Source of the DNA: Sphagnum compactum
Lineage: Eukaryota > Bryophyta > Sphagnopsida > Sphagnales
Reading direction: 5' to 3'
DNA length: 64,000 nt
Assembly (NCBI GenBank): GCA_965153455.1
Contig: OZ234495.1
Span: 8,676,875-8,740,874, forward strand
The first letter of the stretch is position 1. Every line of letters starts with the position of its first letter. The notes beneath the pieces were generated by a model, which saw only the letters and a list, made by a program, of their open reading frames with translations, made no database searches and had not been told where the DNA came from. Of this stretch, positions 36,201-47,892 are shown in pieces. Both the position numbers and the translations under genes were made by a program.

Positions 36201-36729
36201 TTGTGTTGGTTTTTATGACTGAATTTTAGTCACATGTTGACCTCAAACAAGATGACTAAACTAGCAAAAATACACAATTGTTTAGGACAAGCACAAAGGG
36301 TACTTTAGTCGTCTAAGCTTTGATTAAGTGACTAATATTATACATCGTGGCATGTCTTTTTGACTGTAATACTAACAATTGTTTAATGATGTGGCTTGTT
36401 TAATCTGACTAAAACTAGCAATTATTTACTAATGTGGTTTGTCTATTTTGCCCATAACTAACATAGGTGCTAGTTGATAATGATGTGTCATAAGTATTAT
36501 ATTAATAAAATAATAAAAATTCAATAAATTATTAATTATTTTTAATTAATCATTTGAATTAATAAAATTTAAAAATATAAACCTAGGAAGGTAGGCCCCA
36601 TGAATAATGTGCATAGCATAGGCCTTCTAACCCTATGCATGTAGGCCACTTGTAAAGCTCTATTAAGCATGTGGGTCATTCATAAGCCTCCTTAAACAAG
36701 TAGACAACTTGTAGGCCTTAAAGCTTCAA

Positions 36730-36812
36730 ACCATGCCACAAGAGGGATTTGAACCCTTCACCTCCATGGTGACAAGCCAAAGCATTAACCATTCAACTAC
36801 CACTTCACTTAG
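36730..36812 (-). repeat. tRNA-like / SINE head with strong box B
   Basis: The minus strand reads TGGTTAATGC (box A-like) and, about 30 bp on, AAGGGTTCAAATCCCT, a perfect box B that also forms a T-arm stem. The rest does not fold into a convincing full tRNA, so a tRNA-derived SINE head is more likely. It lies inside the candidate CACTA-like block. Confidence -1.
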
Positions 36813-36929
36813 TGGCAAATAATGTCATAATAAAAAATATAAACTCAAACTGATTTAAAATTTCACATGCACTATTCTTAAGTTAAACTTAGCAAAATTT
36901 GGCAAAAACTTTGCCTATTGAAACGAAAC

Positions 36930-38600
36930 TTGACAAAACTTGGGTTAAATTTGGTTAAACTTGAGTATTTCAATCATTTTGGCTAACTTGTTTAAACTTA
37001 GGTATTTTCAATCATATTGGTTAAACTTCATTAAACTTGCGTACTTTCATTCATTTTGGCTAAACTTGTTTAAACTTGGGTACTTTCAATCATTTTGGCT
37101 AAACTTGGCTAAACTTGGGTACTTTCAATCATTTTGGTTAAATTTCGTTAAACTTGGGTACTTTCAATCATTTTGGCTAAACTTAGTTAAACTTTCGTAT
37201 TTTCACTCATTTTGGCTAAACTTGGTTAAATATGGGTACTTTTAATCATATTGGTTAAACTTGTTTAAATTTGGATACTTTCGATCATTTTGGGTAAATT
37301 CAGCTAAACTTGGGTAATTTTAATCATTTTAGCTAAACTTGTCTAAACTTGGGTACTTTCAATAATTTTGGGTAAACTTGGGTACTTTTAATCATTTTGG
37401 CTAAAATTAGTTTAAAATGGGTACTTTCAATAATTTTGGCTAAACTTGGTTAAACTTGAGTACTTCCAATCATTTTGGCTTAATTTCATTAAATTTGGCT
37501 TAAATTAGTTTAATTTGATTAAACTTGATTAAATTAGGGCATTTTAATTAATTTAAGCTAATTTCTGTTAAACATTAATTTGGTTAAATTTGGTCTAGCT
37601 TGGCTAAATTTGGGCACTTTCATCAATTTTGGATCAACTAGGTTAATTTTGGTTAATCTTAATTAAATTGGGCTAAATTTGGTTTTATCTTGGCTAAACT
37701 TGGGCACTTTTGTCAAATTTGGATAAATTAAGTTAATTTTGGATAAATTTAATTAAATTTCGCTAAACTTGGTTCAATTTACATAAAATAATATTTTAGA
37801 TAAATCTAGTTGAATTTTATTTAACTTGGTTAAACTTCATTAAACTTGGGTACTTTCATTAATTTTGGCTAAACTAATTAAATTTGGCTAAATTTTGTTT
37901 AATTTGGTTAAACTAAAGTCTTTTAATTAGTTTTGGCTAAACTTGGTTAAATTTAGTTAAATTTATTTATTTTAATTAAATTTGGTTAAACTTGGATATT
38001 TTACCTAAAATTGGTTATAATTTGTTAATTTTGCCTAAATTTAAGGTAATTAATTTTTTTGGCTAAATTTCATTAAGGTTGGTTAATCCTAGTCATTTTT
38101 TGTTAAAATAAGGCACTTTCGTTAAACTTGGCTAACCTACCGTACTTTAATTACATTATTATTAAATTTGGTTAAATTTGGCTAAATTAAACCTATATCA
38201 TCAAATAGTAAAACCTTAAGATTTACATTCTAAAGTCAATTTGCCAAGTTAAACCAATTTAAGCCAAAATTAATCAAGTTTAGTTAAAGTACCTTAATTT
38301 AACCACATTTACCCAAATTTAACTATTTAGCACCCAAGTTTAGCCATTTCAACTAATATACCCAAATTTAACCAAGTTTAACAAATTTAACTAAAGTACC
38401 CAAGTTTAGTCAAAATTAAGTAAATTGAATTTAAGTACCCAAGTTTAACCAAAATTATTCAAGTTGGATTTAATTGTCCAAGTTTAACCAAAATAAACCA
38501 AATTTAATTCAGTTTACCTAAGTATGGGAAGTTTAACCTAATATAAGTTTAATTTAGCCAAAGATTATTGTAAACTATAATTAGTTTGATTTCGCTTAAG
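36930..38600. repeat. 39-bp degenerate tandem array that switches strand
   Basis: From about 36,930 to 38,170 the plus strand repeats a 39-bp unit made of TTTTGGCTAAACTTGG, TTAAACTTGGGTAC and TTTCAATCA. The first eight or so units are regular, later ones drift. From about 38,210 to 38,550 the same words appear as their reverse complement (AAGTACCCAAGTTTAACC). The two arms could pair over hundreds of bases. The 94-residue plus-strand frame at the start is a 13-residue repeat product, not a gene. Confidence -1.
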
Positions 38601-39129
38601 ATTAATCTAAAGTTTAACCTAGCTTACCTACTTATTACGCACCTACCTACCTACCTACCTAATACATACATACATACATATTATGCCACGTGATTTATGG
38701 CATGACTAAAATTAGTCACATTAAAATAGACACCAACACCACGTTGGCATGTACAAGCCATGTCATCTATGGCATGACTAAAACTAATCACATTTTAGTA
38801 GGCACTAACACCACGTTGGCATTGTTAAACCATGTGGAACTGACATTTGTTTAATTTGATTTAAATTATTAGTCAACTTAGTCAAATAAGACATGTTTAT
38901 TTTGAGGGGGGGTAGAAAAAACCACTTCTAATAATTTCGGACTACCAACACTACAACTTAGTCATTGTAATCACAACTTTGGGGGCAAAAAAACCATGTT
39001 TTGTAGTAGTTGCATAAGCCTATGAGTAGGAACAAATATAATTGGAATATTTTGATGACAGGGATAGAATATTCATATAATATCTCTATGCCACGTAGGA
39101 ATGACATGGAAAATATTTTTCCACACGTA

Positions 39130-39450
39130 CATGGATGAAAGTCAGAAAATGGATGAAATGTTTCGATGAAAGTTGAACGTCAATGGATTTTATGGATGAT
39201 AATTACATGTAAACAAATTTTTTGGATGAAAAATTTGTCAGGTTGAAATGTATGGATGAAATTAATTCCAAAACAATTATGTTGAATGAAAACCACATGT
39301 ACATGGATGAAAATTACAAAAAAATAAATATTTGGATGAATGTGGAACATGAATGATATTTTGGATGATAATTGGAAGTAGACAAAATTTTGGATGAAAC
39401 TTCCAGCTGATTGAATGTATGGATGAAAGTAATTCCAAAACAATTATGAC
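39130..39450. repeat. About 168-bp tandem duplication rich in TGGATGAA
   Basis: The segment around 39,199-39,281 recurs at 39,369-39,449 (shared end GAATGTATGGATGAAA and ATTCCAAAACAATTATG). Many TGGATGAA words also occur within each copy. Confidence -1.
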
Positions 39451-39937
39451 GAGTGGAATTATTCGATTCACATAATTTTTATGTCCAATTTCATCCACAA
39501 AAAATGGTGTCAAAAGTGAAACTCAAAGGAACTACATTATAATGCAAAAGGGTGAAATAATAACTTGTGTAAGTTAAGTTAAGTCACATAGTTGACAAGG
39601 GTAGGAAGAATGCATTCCAAAAGAAAAGAACCCATAACAGTCCTATTTAACAACTATCTATGACATTGCAACTTAATTTACCTCCGGGAATTTGGAACGA
39701 TCTAATAATCTATGAACTTCATTCCAACTCCAGGATAGATAGTGGATGAATGGTTATTTAATCCCAGAATACATGGCATGTTGCAAAATGTAATATAAAT
39801 GTTTGCATGGCACCCACGGCCCCCACTTGTCAAGGGACTTAAACATCATGGAAGACAAATCCGCAAGTTTGGTAATCACTATTCATTACTTCATATTGTT
39901 TATGGTTTTTTGGCGGTCCTAAAAGGAGGTAGTATAT
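39451..39937. other. Non-coding spacer
   Basis: No gene recognised between the TGGATGAA repeat and the 3' end of the MULE-like remnant. Confidence -1.
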
Positions 39938-40779
39938 TCATCCATATCTCGGAGGAAGAATGTTTGAGGGAGTTAATAGTGTGGTGTTAAAAGTTTGTCC
40001 CACCTCCCACTTGTTTTTTTGCAGAATGGATAGTTTGAATGTGCTGGGACGATGAATCTTCTTCCCATTCCTTGATTTGGGCCAAACATCTAGATCGAAT
40101 GGTTTATAAACATTAGCAGAAGGACCATCGCTAAAGAGATTATGAGGGGCACATGTGGAAGGCTGGTACACGGGTGCAGAAATGTCCTCTCCAACCTAAT
40201 TGACAAGGGGACATATTGGTTTCTCCAAGAATAAAAAACCGGCCTCCTCCAACGTTACCACCTCAATTTGAGTGAGATCTATCCTTGCTTACATAGGCCA
40301 TAAGGAAGGCAAGGCTAGCCTATTGAATGCATATTTCCTGCTTGTCCTTCCCACACAATGCATACAGTCATCATGACAAAACCAAAACTTATGTAACTCA
40401 ATTGATACACCTTTCGTTGTAGACCAGTAACTAACATAACATGGAATATGAATACCATTATCTGTTTGTTTTGAAATGATTTTGGCTTTGCAATACACTA
40501 CTAGAAATCTTGTCATTTGCAACCAGTCACTATGTAACTGGCATGCAACTGGTTGTCGTTTGTAACTATCTTGGTCATGTTTGCAACTACAAATTCGGAT
40601 TTGTATAATTTTTGGGCCATACGGTTGTGTGTGCAACTAACATGCAACTAAATGTGTACAATATGGACACGTGTCATAAAAATAATGGCTTAAACTTATA
40701 CATACTTAAATTACTATACTTAATATATCTACATAGGCTATATATAATAGTATTATGTACCTCTAGTACATAGCTAAAT

Positions 40780-41390
40780 TAAGTTAGGCTAAACTAATTA
40801 TGGCTAATTTAAATTAAGTTAAATTAAATCAAGTTAAATTAACCATGGTTAAATTAAGCTAAATTAACCATAGTTAAATTAAGTTAGGCTAAAATAATTA
40901 TGGCTAAATTAAATTAGGCTAAAATTAACCATGGCTGAATTTATTAAATTAAACCAATTATGGCTAAATTAAATTAATTTAAACTAACTATGGCTAAATT
41001 AAGTTAGGGCAAACTAATTATGGCTAAATCAAGTTAGGTTAAATTATATTATATTATATTTATTATGGCTAAACTAAATTAAGCTAAATTAAACTAGGCT
41101 ACAATAAATATGGCTAAATTAAGTAGAGCCAAACTAATTATGGCTAAATTAAATTAGGATATAATATTTATAGCTAAAATAAATTAGACTATATTTATTA
41201 TGGCTAAACTAAATTAAATTAGGATAAAATAAATATGGTTAAATTAAATTATGCTAAAATATTTATCGCTAAACTAAATTAGGTTAAAATTAACGATGGT
41301 TAAATTAAGTTAGGTTAAAATTAATTATTGTTAAACTAAATTATGCTAAATTAAATTAAGTTAAACTAAACCATGGTTTAAATATGTTGG
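40780..41390. repeat. Degenerate GGCTAAATTAAATTA array inside the CACTA element
   Basis: Irregular repeats of ATGGCTAAATTAA and AATTAGGCTAAA, 25-45 bp apart, fill this stretch. The words resemble those of the 39-bp array at 36.9 kb (GGCTAAACTTGG), which suggests a related origin or parallel amplification. Confidence -1.
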
Positions 41391-41840
41391 ACTTTATTTT
41401 ATTTTGGAATATTTTTTCAGAAAATGTACATTTGATTAAAACAAAAATTATTCAAAATCAATTAATATGATAATATTATAAATATATTATAAATAATCAT
41501 AATTATAAATTAAATGTTTATTATAATTATAGTGATAATAAATTTTATATATATAATCAATAGGTATTATATATTTAAATTTTATTATTTATGTTAAAAT
41601 ATTAATGTAAATAGGCTACATTAATTAACCTACAAGTATACAAACGTCCTAAGCTAATTATTAATTTAAACTAGATAATAATATTAAAATCATATTTTCA
41701 TTAACTAATCATAATTACTAAAAAATCCTATAATCACCTTTGAAGTGCAAAAGAAAAAGAGTAATGAAAAACTAACAAGAAGAAAAATAAGAAAAATAAG
41801 CTTTCCAAGTTATAAAACGTTTTGTTTTTTGTTTTTTTCT

Positions 41841-42170
41841 TTGGACCCCTCCTACTTTCAAAGCTCATAACTTTCTTATTTCTTATTCATTTTAAACGAT
41901 TTAAAGTGCTATAGGAGCGCCATCTGAAGTCCTACAAATCACATTGGAACTTTAATAGCAAAAAAAAACATAAAATGAACTTTCTGGGTGTTTAAGAACC
42001 GGCCTTTGTAGTGTTCAATAGTTTCTTTTTTGAATTTTTTGACTCCCTTTACTTTGGGGGGCCATAACTTTCTCATTTCTAATCTGTTTTCAACGATTTT
42101 TAGTGTGTTAGATGCGCCAAGAGGAGGGCTTCAAGGTTTTGTTTGGACACCAAAAGAATAGAGCCATCCC
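41841..42170. repeat. Module R2, shared by the two CACTA elements (copy 1)
   Basis: Aligns directly with 55,730-56,070 in the other CACTA element. Shared words include CAAAGCTCATAA, TTTTAAA.GATT, GGAGTGCCA/GGAGCGCCA, TACTTTGGGGGG, ATAACTTTCTCATTT, CGATTTTTAGTG and GCCAAGAGGAGGG. Confidence -1.
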
Positions 42171-42515
42171 CTGGCTGGTATACTTTAATACAGTAGTTGC
42201 ACCTAATGTGCAACTAGGTTGGTTCATGAGGTGTGCAATGGAATGTTTTAACCCATATCCTTTGGCTTCCAATTATATTTGGCTCAGTATATAACTAGGA
42301 GCAATAGTTGTATTGAAATCAAATACCAAGTGCCATTGGGGATGAGTGAATGAAAAAAACTTGACCTTTATGAAATGGTCAAACCTAAAAATAAAATCGG
42401 ATTATTCTAAACCTACTTTTATAACCTAAGCCTAGCTATTTTTCAACCTACTTACATACCTAAATAAACCTACTTACTTAATAGGGTTTAATTATTATCT
42501 ACCTACCTAGGCACC

Positions 42516-42766
42516 ACGTGTCAACATCTTATTAGCCATAAATTGGATGACGTAGATTAATATTTAAAATTTTTTAAATAGGTGAGCCTTGATTGCCACG
42601 TTTCACCATATAATTGGTGTTAAAAAGGAACACGTGTCAAATGGTCAATGAACGTTCCATGGTGTGCCACGTGTCATCATCCTAGTGGCAAAAATTTTAA
42701 TGATTGAGATTAATCCAATGAATTTTTAATTTGAAAACACAAAAAAATAAAATAATGACACGTGTC
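42516..42766 (+). promoter_or_regulatory. Cluster of ACGTGTC (G-box/ABRE-like) sites in the CACTA right end
   Basis: ACGTGTC occurs at 42,516, 42,632, 42,669 and 42,760, with a fifth copy near the left end at 40,669, all on the plus strand. The copies at 40,666-40,675 and 42,758-42,767 form the palindrome GACACGTGTC. ACGTG cores bind plant bZIP and bHLH factors; here they may equally be transposase-recognition repeats. No gene start lies nearby. Confidence -1.
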
Positions 42767-45239
42767 CACAAGCTAGTTGTCTAATTTTTAAACATGTGTC
42801 ATATTTTGATTAGTTGCATTGTAGTCGCAAGGAAATTAGTATGTATGTATGAACATGTATACTAACATCGTATATACATGTTGCATACGTAATGTTGCAT
42901 GCAACTGCATGTCATGTGCAACTTGTCTTATGCAACTACACAAATTTGTAGTTGCATGTGTCGCATGCAACTGAATTTTAGTTGCAAAACCCAAAATTTC
43001 TAGTAGTGATAGTGTTTAGTGTTTTTTTGCAATGTCGAACAATAAGTGCTTGACTTCGAGGGGTAACATTCAATTCGCCAAATGTTATCCCCACAAAGGC
43101 ACTCAAGACCTCTGCACCATTATGGGTGATAACAAGATCAGGGCCATTAGTTTCCCCCACATCCATTACTAATGATTGGTTGATTGGAGCCATTACATTA
43201 ACCACTTTTGGAGAAGAAAAGCTCACCTGATCATGCTGGTGTGAATCTACTATTGACCCAGGTGGAAGGTCTACCTTGCGTTTGGTTGATTTAAACATTT
43301 TTTCACCTTGCAAATGCGACATTTTAGCAGAAAGACCAAAGCTTGAGGTGTACCTGGTAATTGTAACAATAATTTGGACTGGGTCCCTAAACTAACTAAC
43401 CCTACACAAGCGCAATTCATTTTTGTCTGGATCGGTCCCAAATGCACCTCCTTGTAAAAAGGCATAATATAATGAGGATTGCATGAATTCTCGCACATAA
43501 TCATTAGAGGTTGTAGTAAAGAGGCAAGTACCCCTATTACTAGATTGTTGGAGCCAAATGTTATGGATTTTTTTAGATAAGTTACAAGTTGGCATATCAG
43601 CTTCCTCCTCCAAAGAATTTTTTTTAAAACACATAAAAGGAAAGAAGTTAGAATTTAAAAAGGACATATGGAAAATAAAATTTGAATAGAGTAATTTGAT
43701 AAAACTTACATCTAACATGAAGCCTCCCCATTGTCGCACACGAAAGTGCCAAAAGCCAAACCAATTGTTGAACTCATGAATGGCAACTTGTTTGTAGCTC
43801 CACACGAGTACCACCAAGATCGAATGGTAACATATCGAAGGTCAGCTTCTTCCAAGGACGTGGTTTTTTTGTACTCATAACTAAAGGCTTTGTGTCAATC
43901 ATGGAACTATGGTGTAATCAGCTACTTAGTGTGTTTGTCCAGAGATTGAATCCAATGGAAAAAGTAGGTCCACTATTTGTCAACCATCTTGACCATAGGA
44001 TCTCTGGTCCCATAAACAATGCGAATGTCAATCCAGTTTGCTTACGCACCATCCACCATGAACCCCTTGAACCTTACCCTTTCTTTTCAACAATTGTGTT
44101 CAACTTCTTCCACAGAATGCATTAAGTTTCTGCATCCTCGAATTGCATATCACCTATCACAATCGTCATGACCTTACAATAGACCGAGTCATAAACATGA
44201 TAGGCCATGGTCATCCATCCTTGAACACATTTAACGTGATTGAACATCATCCATGCATTTTGCAGATCATCACATGGTTGCATTCGACACACCAGATCAA
44301 ATATGGACGTAACTCCATCAATGGACATTTTGAACAAATGAACCTTTTGCCCAACTTGTTGACTAGGAAAACAATTGTCCTAAATATAGTCGTAACCATA
44401 TAGTGCTTTTAATTTTAAGATATATATAATCAATGGAGATGGAGTTATCAAAACAAGGCTTTAGTGAAACAATTAGATTGTGTATGCTAGGGAGCACAAA
44501 GGAACAAACTTTAACAACATTTGATTTAGTTTTTTTCACCTTTAAGAAGCTCCACATGACCAAAGCAATAGCCAAAATGGTAGTAGTTAGCATGCGACAG
44601 ACCTTGTCTCTGACCATGTTCTTCATCTCCTATAAGGATTCTCTACACTTTACCATCTACAACTAATGGGGCATGGGTGCCCAAGTAGATTGCGATTCTT
44701 GAAAGATTTGGAAACCTGTGAATAACATGATACATTCTACAATTGCAAGTTTGTAGACAAGTGGGGGAATAATCGCATAACTTACAGCTGATGGTACAGA
44801 TTGGGGATTTAATGAAACATTGCCCATATATTGGAAGTTACAAACTATCCCCACTCCAAGAAATTTCATTGCGTGCAGGAAAAACATTAAAACGAAGGAC
44901 AAAAATCATTATGACAACACAAATGTTCAAGGCATTTTATTGTTTGAAAGCTCAATCCAAACAAATTCTTGAAGTTATTAATTTGCAACTTGCACCAAAC
45001 ATGACCATTGAACTTTCTATCCATACCTTGCAATTGTCCAAAATGTCCCAATGGATGACAAACATGAAGAAGCTCAAATAATGTCACCATTAAATTTAGT
45101 GGGAAGACAATTCACAAACTCAATTGTGATGGCCTCGTAATCAAAGGACTTTAATTCAGATTAAGTGTGCAAAGTTAAAAACATGCCTTAGCAAATCAAC
45201 AACATTGGAAAAAGTAGGCACTTGCGACATTTTCATAGA

Positions 45240-45380
45240 GGTTGCACCTCGTCATTTCACGAATTCATGAGTGACATTCTCGTCCGCAAAGGTTGTTCTT
45301 TGTTAACTCACAAATTCACCAGCAGCACTTCCATCCACAAAGCATGTTCTTCGTTAGTTCGTGAATTCATGAAAACAATG
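45240..45380. repeat. Three-copy 51-bp repeat in the MULE-like remnant
   Basis: Three imperfect 51-bp units around the words TT.ACGAATTCATGA and TCCGCAAAG/TCCACAAAG lie between the first two protein-like fragments of the remnant. Confidence -1.
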
Positions 45381-45645
45381 AAACATCAAGAAAGGAAAGG
45401 CCGTCTTTGTCAAAAGAATTACAAAGACAATAAACGATGATTCCACTATTGGGACAAAAAAAATCGAATTGTGAGAAATCGCAACTTGGTTTTTCTTTCA
45501 TCAAGACACCTTGTGCAGCAATGTTGGCCACTGATGTATTTGTGCCAAATGTTAAAACAATATCTTGAGAATTGTGAACCACATTTTCGTTGATGATCTG
45601 ATACATGCCATTAGTGATAGTCCAAAACATCCCTCTAAGTTTCAC

Positions 45646-47650
45646 ATTCGAAACCTAATAAACAAAATTTAAAACAATGTCGTCTTCCTCATAATAAACA
45701 TCTTTAAAAACATGCACAAATCCTCACCAGAAAGCAAACATTGCACATAACACATTCTCAATCACTTGTACAACTCCAAAATTAGAAACCAAGATGGTAA
45801 GATATGACTTTCCTATAACATGGAAAGCAGCCATTGAGATTAGAAGAGAAGGTGATTAAATAGATAAATTTAACAACAGTTTCACAATTAGACAACAAAA
45901 AAGTCATTGCATCAAAAACTCAATTTGAGGGAAAGATGAGGAACTAGAATCGAGAATTTAATGCAAGAAAGAAATGTACAGAAATGTACAATTAATAAAA
46001 TGCAAGGATGAATAATAATATCCAATTAAAGACAACAATGTGGATGGCATAAAAAGATTTGTATTGGCGAAACACATGTATTTTTCCGTTCGCATAAATT
46101 TGAACGATATAACTGACAATGCAACAACAAGAATAGAACTTGTGGCAAAAGGAAAAATGAAATATACCAATACAAAGCATACAACAAACCTAACATTGCA
46201 ACAAGGGCGAAATTGAAATGTTACATAAAATTGAAATTGAAATGCAAGGAAAATAATGAACCTATGACAAAAATGAAACTATAGCATTGGGGGTGATGCA
46301 AATTTATGTGAGGACCTATTTCTTGGAGCAATACATTATTGTCAATCAATCCGTCCCCCAATAATCCCAATAATTGAATCGCAATTATAGTTTCGTGTTG
46401 GGAAATATGATCAACATAATAATAGAAACGATATGGAAAAAAGAAATTATGACATCATTGTCTAGAAGAACTCAACACATTAAGCCCAATTCAATAAAAA
46501 AATAGATTGTGGTGTGTGTCCAGAATTAAGGGATGCAGTTTCTAAACAAATTCCAAATTATTAGACCTTTTATACATGCTAGATCGTGGCCAATATAGAC
46601 CATTGTCCCAAGCCAAAATAATGATCCAATGGAACCGTGTAATCCCATAGGTGAAAACATAGGAATGGTCCCAATGTAATTAGACTTAATCTATGACAAA
46701 TTTGAATCAAATTAACAAAGAGCAAAATTGGCATGAATTAGGTGGGTAGCCACATGGGTTGGAAAAAATAATTACAAGAAGAGTTAGAGGCATGGAGTAC
46801 CTACATTTAGGCTAGATTACAAGCCAATTCATTTTGTATTATTGTTTATCATTTCCCCTTTTATGGGGGTGCACGGGTGAACCATGGACCAACGCATAAG
46901 AGAAGATGAAGGCGAACAATACCATGGATTAGAATATATTGATGATTACGGCAATCTGAGATGCCACGAGCAAAAAACGTTAATGATGTCTTGGAGCAAG
47001 AGGTTGTGCGATTAAAAATAAACAAAGAACAAACATGATAATTACAAGATGGAATGAATAATTTGACTTGCCATAAAACTAAAGGATATCCAACAATTAG
47101 TAGAATAACACAAAGTGAAAAAAAGATTTGACACTAGTTAGAGCAGAGAACATCATCAAAGCTATGGATATCAACAAGGGAAAAATCTTGAAAAATGTAG
47201 GTTGGATTTAGAAAATATGAATAATCTAATAGTGTGGAACCATGTCATTAACCAACAATAAAACAATCCAACTAATCCTTTTAGAGTGTCAAATCAAATC
47301 AAGCAAACAGTAAAATGTCGTGTAGGTGATTGGATGACGGTGGCATGGGGTTCGCAGGTTGGTCAACATTTAGCCCAATCAATAATATATATAACAACAC
47401 TGCCAATTCATTCGAGCAAGTACGAGCTATTAGATTGAATATGCAATTATTATTCACGAAACAACAAACTATGACCAATTAGAACTTCACAAATGCTTAG
47501 GAATATGTTCAAAAATTTCTAATGATTGTTGTTAACATTAAACCAATTAGGTGAAGGTTTGTATATAAATTCCTTACACATTGTGAAAAAAATGTTTGTT
47601 AGGTCAGTAGTTAATAACACTCGATCATTTTAATAGTGTAATCTAGCAAA
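45646..47650. other. AT-rich DNA, no gene recognised
   Basis: Short frames only. No recognisable motif, termini or regular array. Confidence -1.
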
Positions 47651-47892
47651 TTATAATTGTTCACACCTATTATTTTTGTGAATTAGATGGAAGTGTAATG
47701 GATTGATTCTTGTTTGTATTTAATGTCCAAAGCATTTGTTACCACCACATCTAGGTGAAAGCATATTAAAGTTATAATTGTTCACACCTATTATTTTAGT
47801 GAATTAGATGGAAGTGTAATGGATTGATTCTTGTTTGTATTTAATGTCCAAAACATTTGTTACCACCACATCTAGGTGAAAGCATATTAAAG
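47651..47892. repeat. 121-bp tandem duplication, almost identical copies
   Basis: 47,651-47,771 and 47,772-47,892 differ at only about three positions. The high identity marks it as recent compared with the surrounding repeats. Confidence -1.

Larger units (their letters stand above)
36200..39012. mobile_element. Candidate third CACTA-like element with GACTAA-type subterminal motifs
   Basis: Both ends of this block carry many copies of GACTAA/TTAGTC: near 36,216, 36,251, 36,303, 36,335 and 36,408 on the left, and near 38,703, 38,775, 38,889 and 38,957 on the right. The right end closes with TTTTGTAGTAGT, close to the inverted end of a CACTA terminal repeat. Between them lie a tandem array, an ACCTACCT tract (38,641-38,660) and CCACGTG (38,684). 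A matching left terminus and target duplication were not found, so the left boundary is approximate. Confidence -1.
40496..43008. mobile_element. Non-autonomous CACTA element with ATA target duplication
   Basis: The left end starts CACTACTAGAAAT at 40,496. The right end is its inverted form ATTTCTAGTAGTG ending at 43,008; similarity extends to TTTGCAAC (about 24 of 28). ATA flanks both sides (40,493-40,495 and 43,009-43,011), the 3-bp target duplication typical of CACTA (EnSpm) elements. Subterminal zones at both ends are crowded with GCAACT/AGTTGC words. The interior holds a GGCTAAATTAA array, an ACCTACCT tract (42,499-42,508) and five ACGTGTC sites. No transposase is encoded in the 2513 bp, so an autonomous partner elsewhere must supply it. 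It sits inside the MULE-like remnant and is therefore younger. Confidence -1.
39938..45645 (-). pseudogene. Decayed MULE-like transposase gene, split by a CACTA element
   Basis: Minus-strand fragments in order: a possible N-terminus (45,367-45,645: SQDIVLTFG...KEKPSCDFSQFDFFCPNSG), HVCHPLGHF...NNFKNLFGLSFQTIKCLEHLCCHNDFCPSF (44,887-45,090, with Cys/His ligands), MSIDGVTSIFDLVCRMQP...MTIVIGDMQ (44,122-44,337), RFKGFMVDGA.ANW..IRIVYG and FHWIQSLDKHTK (43,880-44,120, with stops), FWHFRVRQWGGFM (43,392-43,817), then across the inserted element HKFWFCHDDCMHCVGRTSRKYAF (40,289-40,490) and a C-terminal piece (39,938-40,171). Outside the insert the length is about 3.2 kb, near 1060 codons. I recall a plant transposase-like family with this text; assignment to MULE is tentative. 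Several stops are TAG or TGA where Gln or Trp is expected. Confidence -1.

Noticed and set aside
36730-36812. Functional tRNA gene
   Set aside because: Box B and a T-arm are good, but no acceptor-stem pairing or clear anticodon arm can be drawn; a SINE head explains it better.
36961-37245. 94-residue open frame with repeated YFQSFWLNL
   Set aside because: It is the translation of a 39-bp tandem repeat; the unit length is divisible by three, so the frame stays open without selection.
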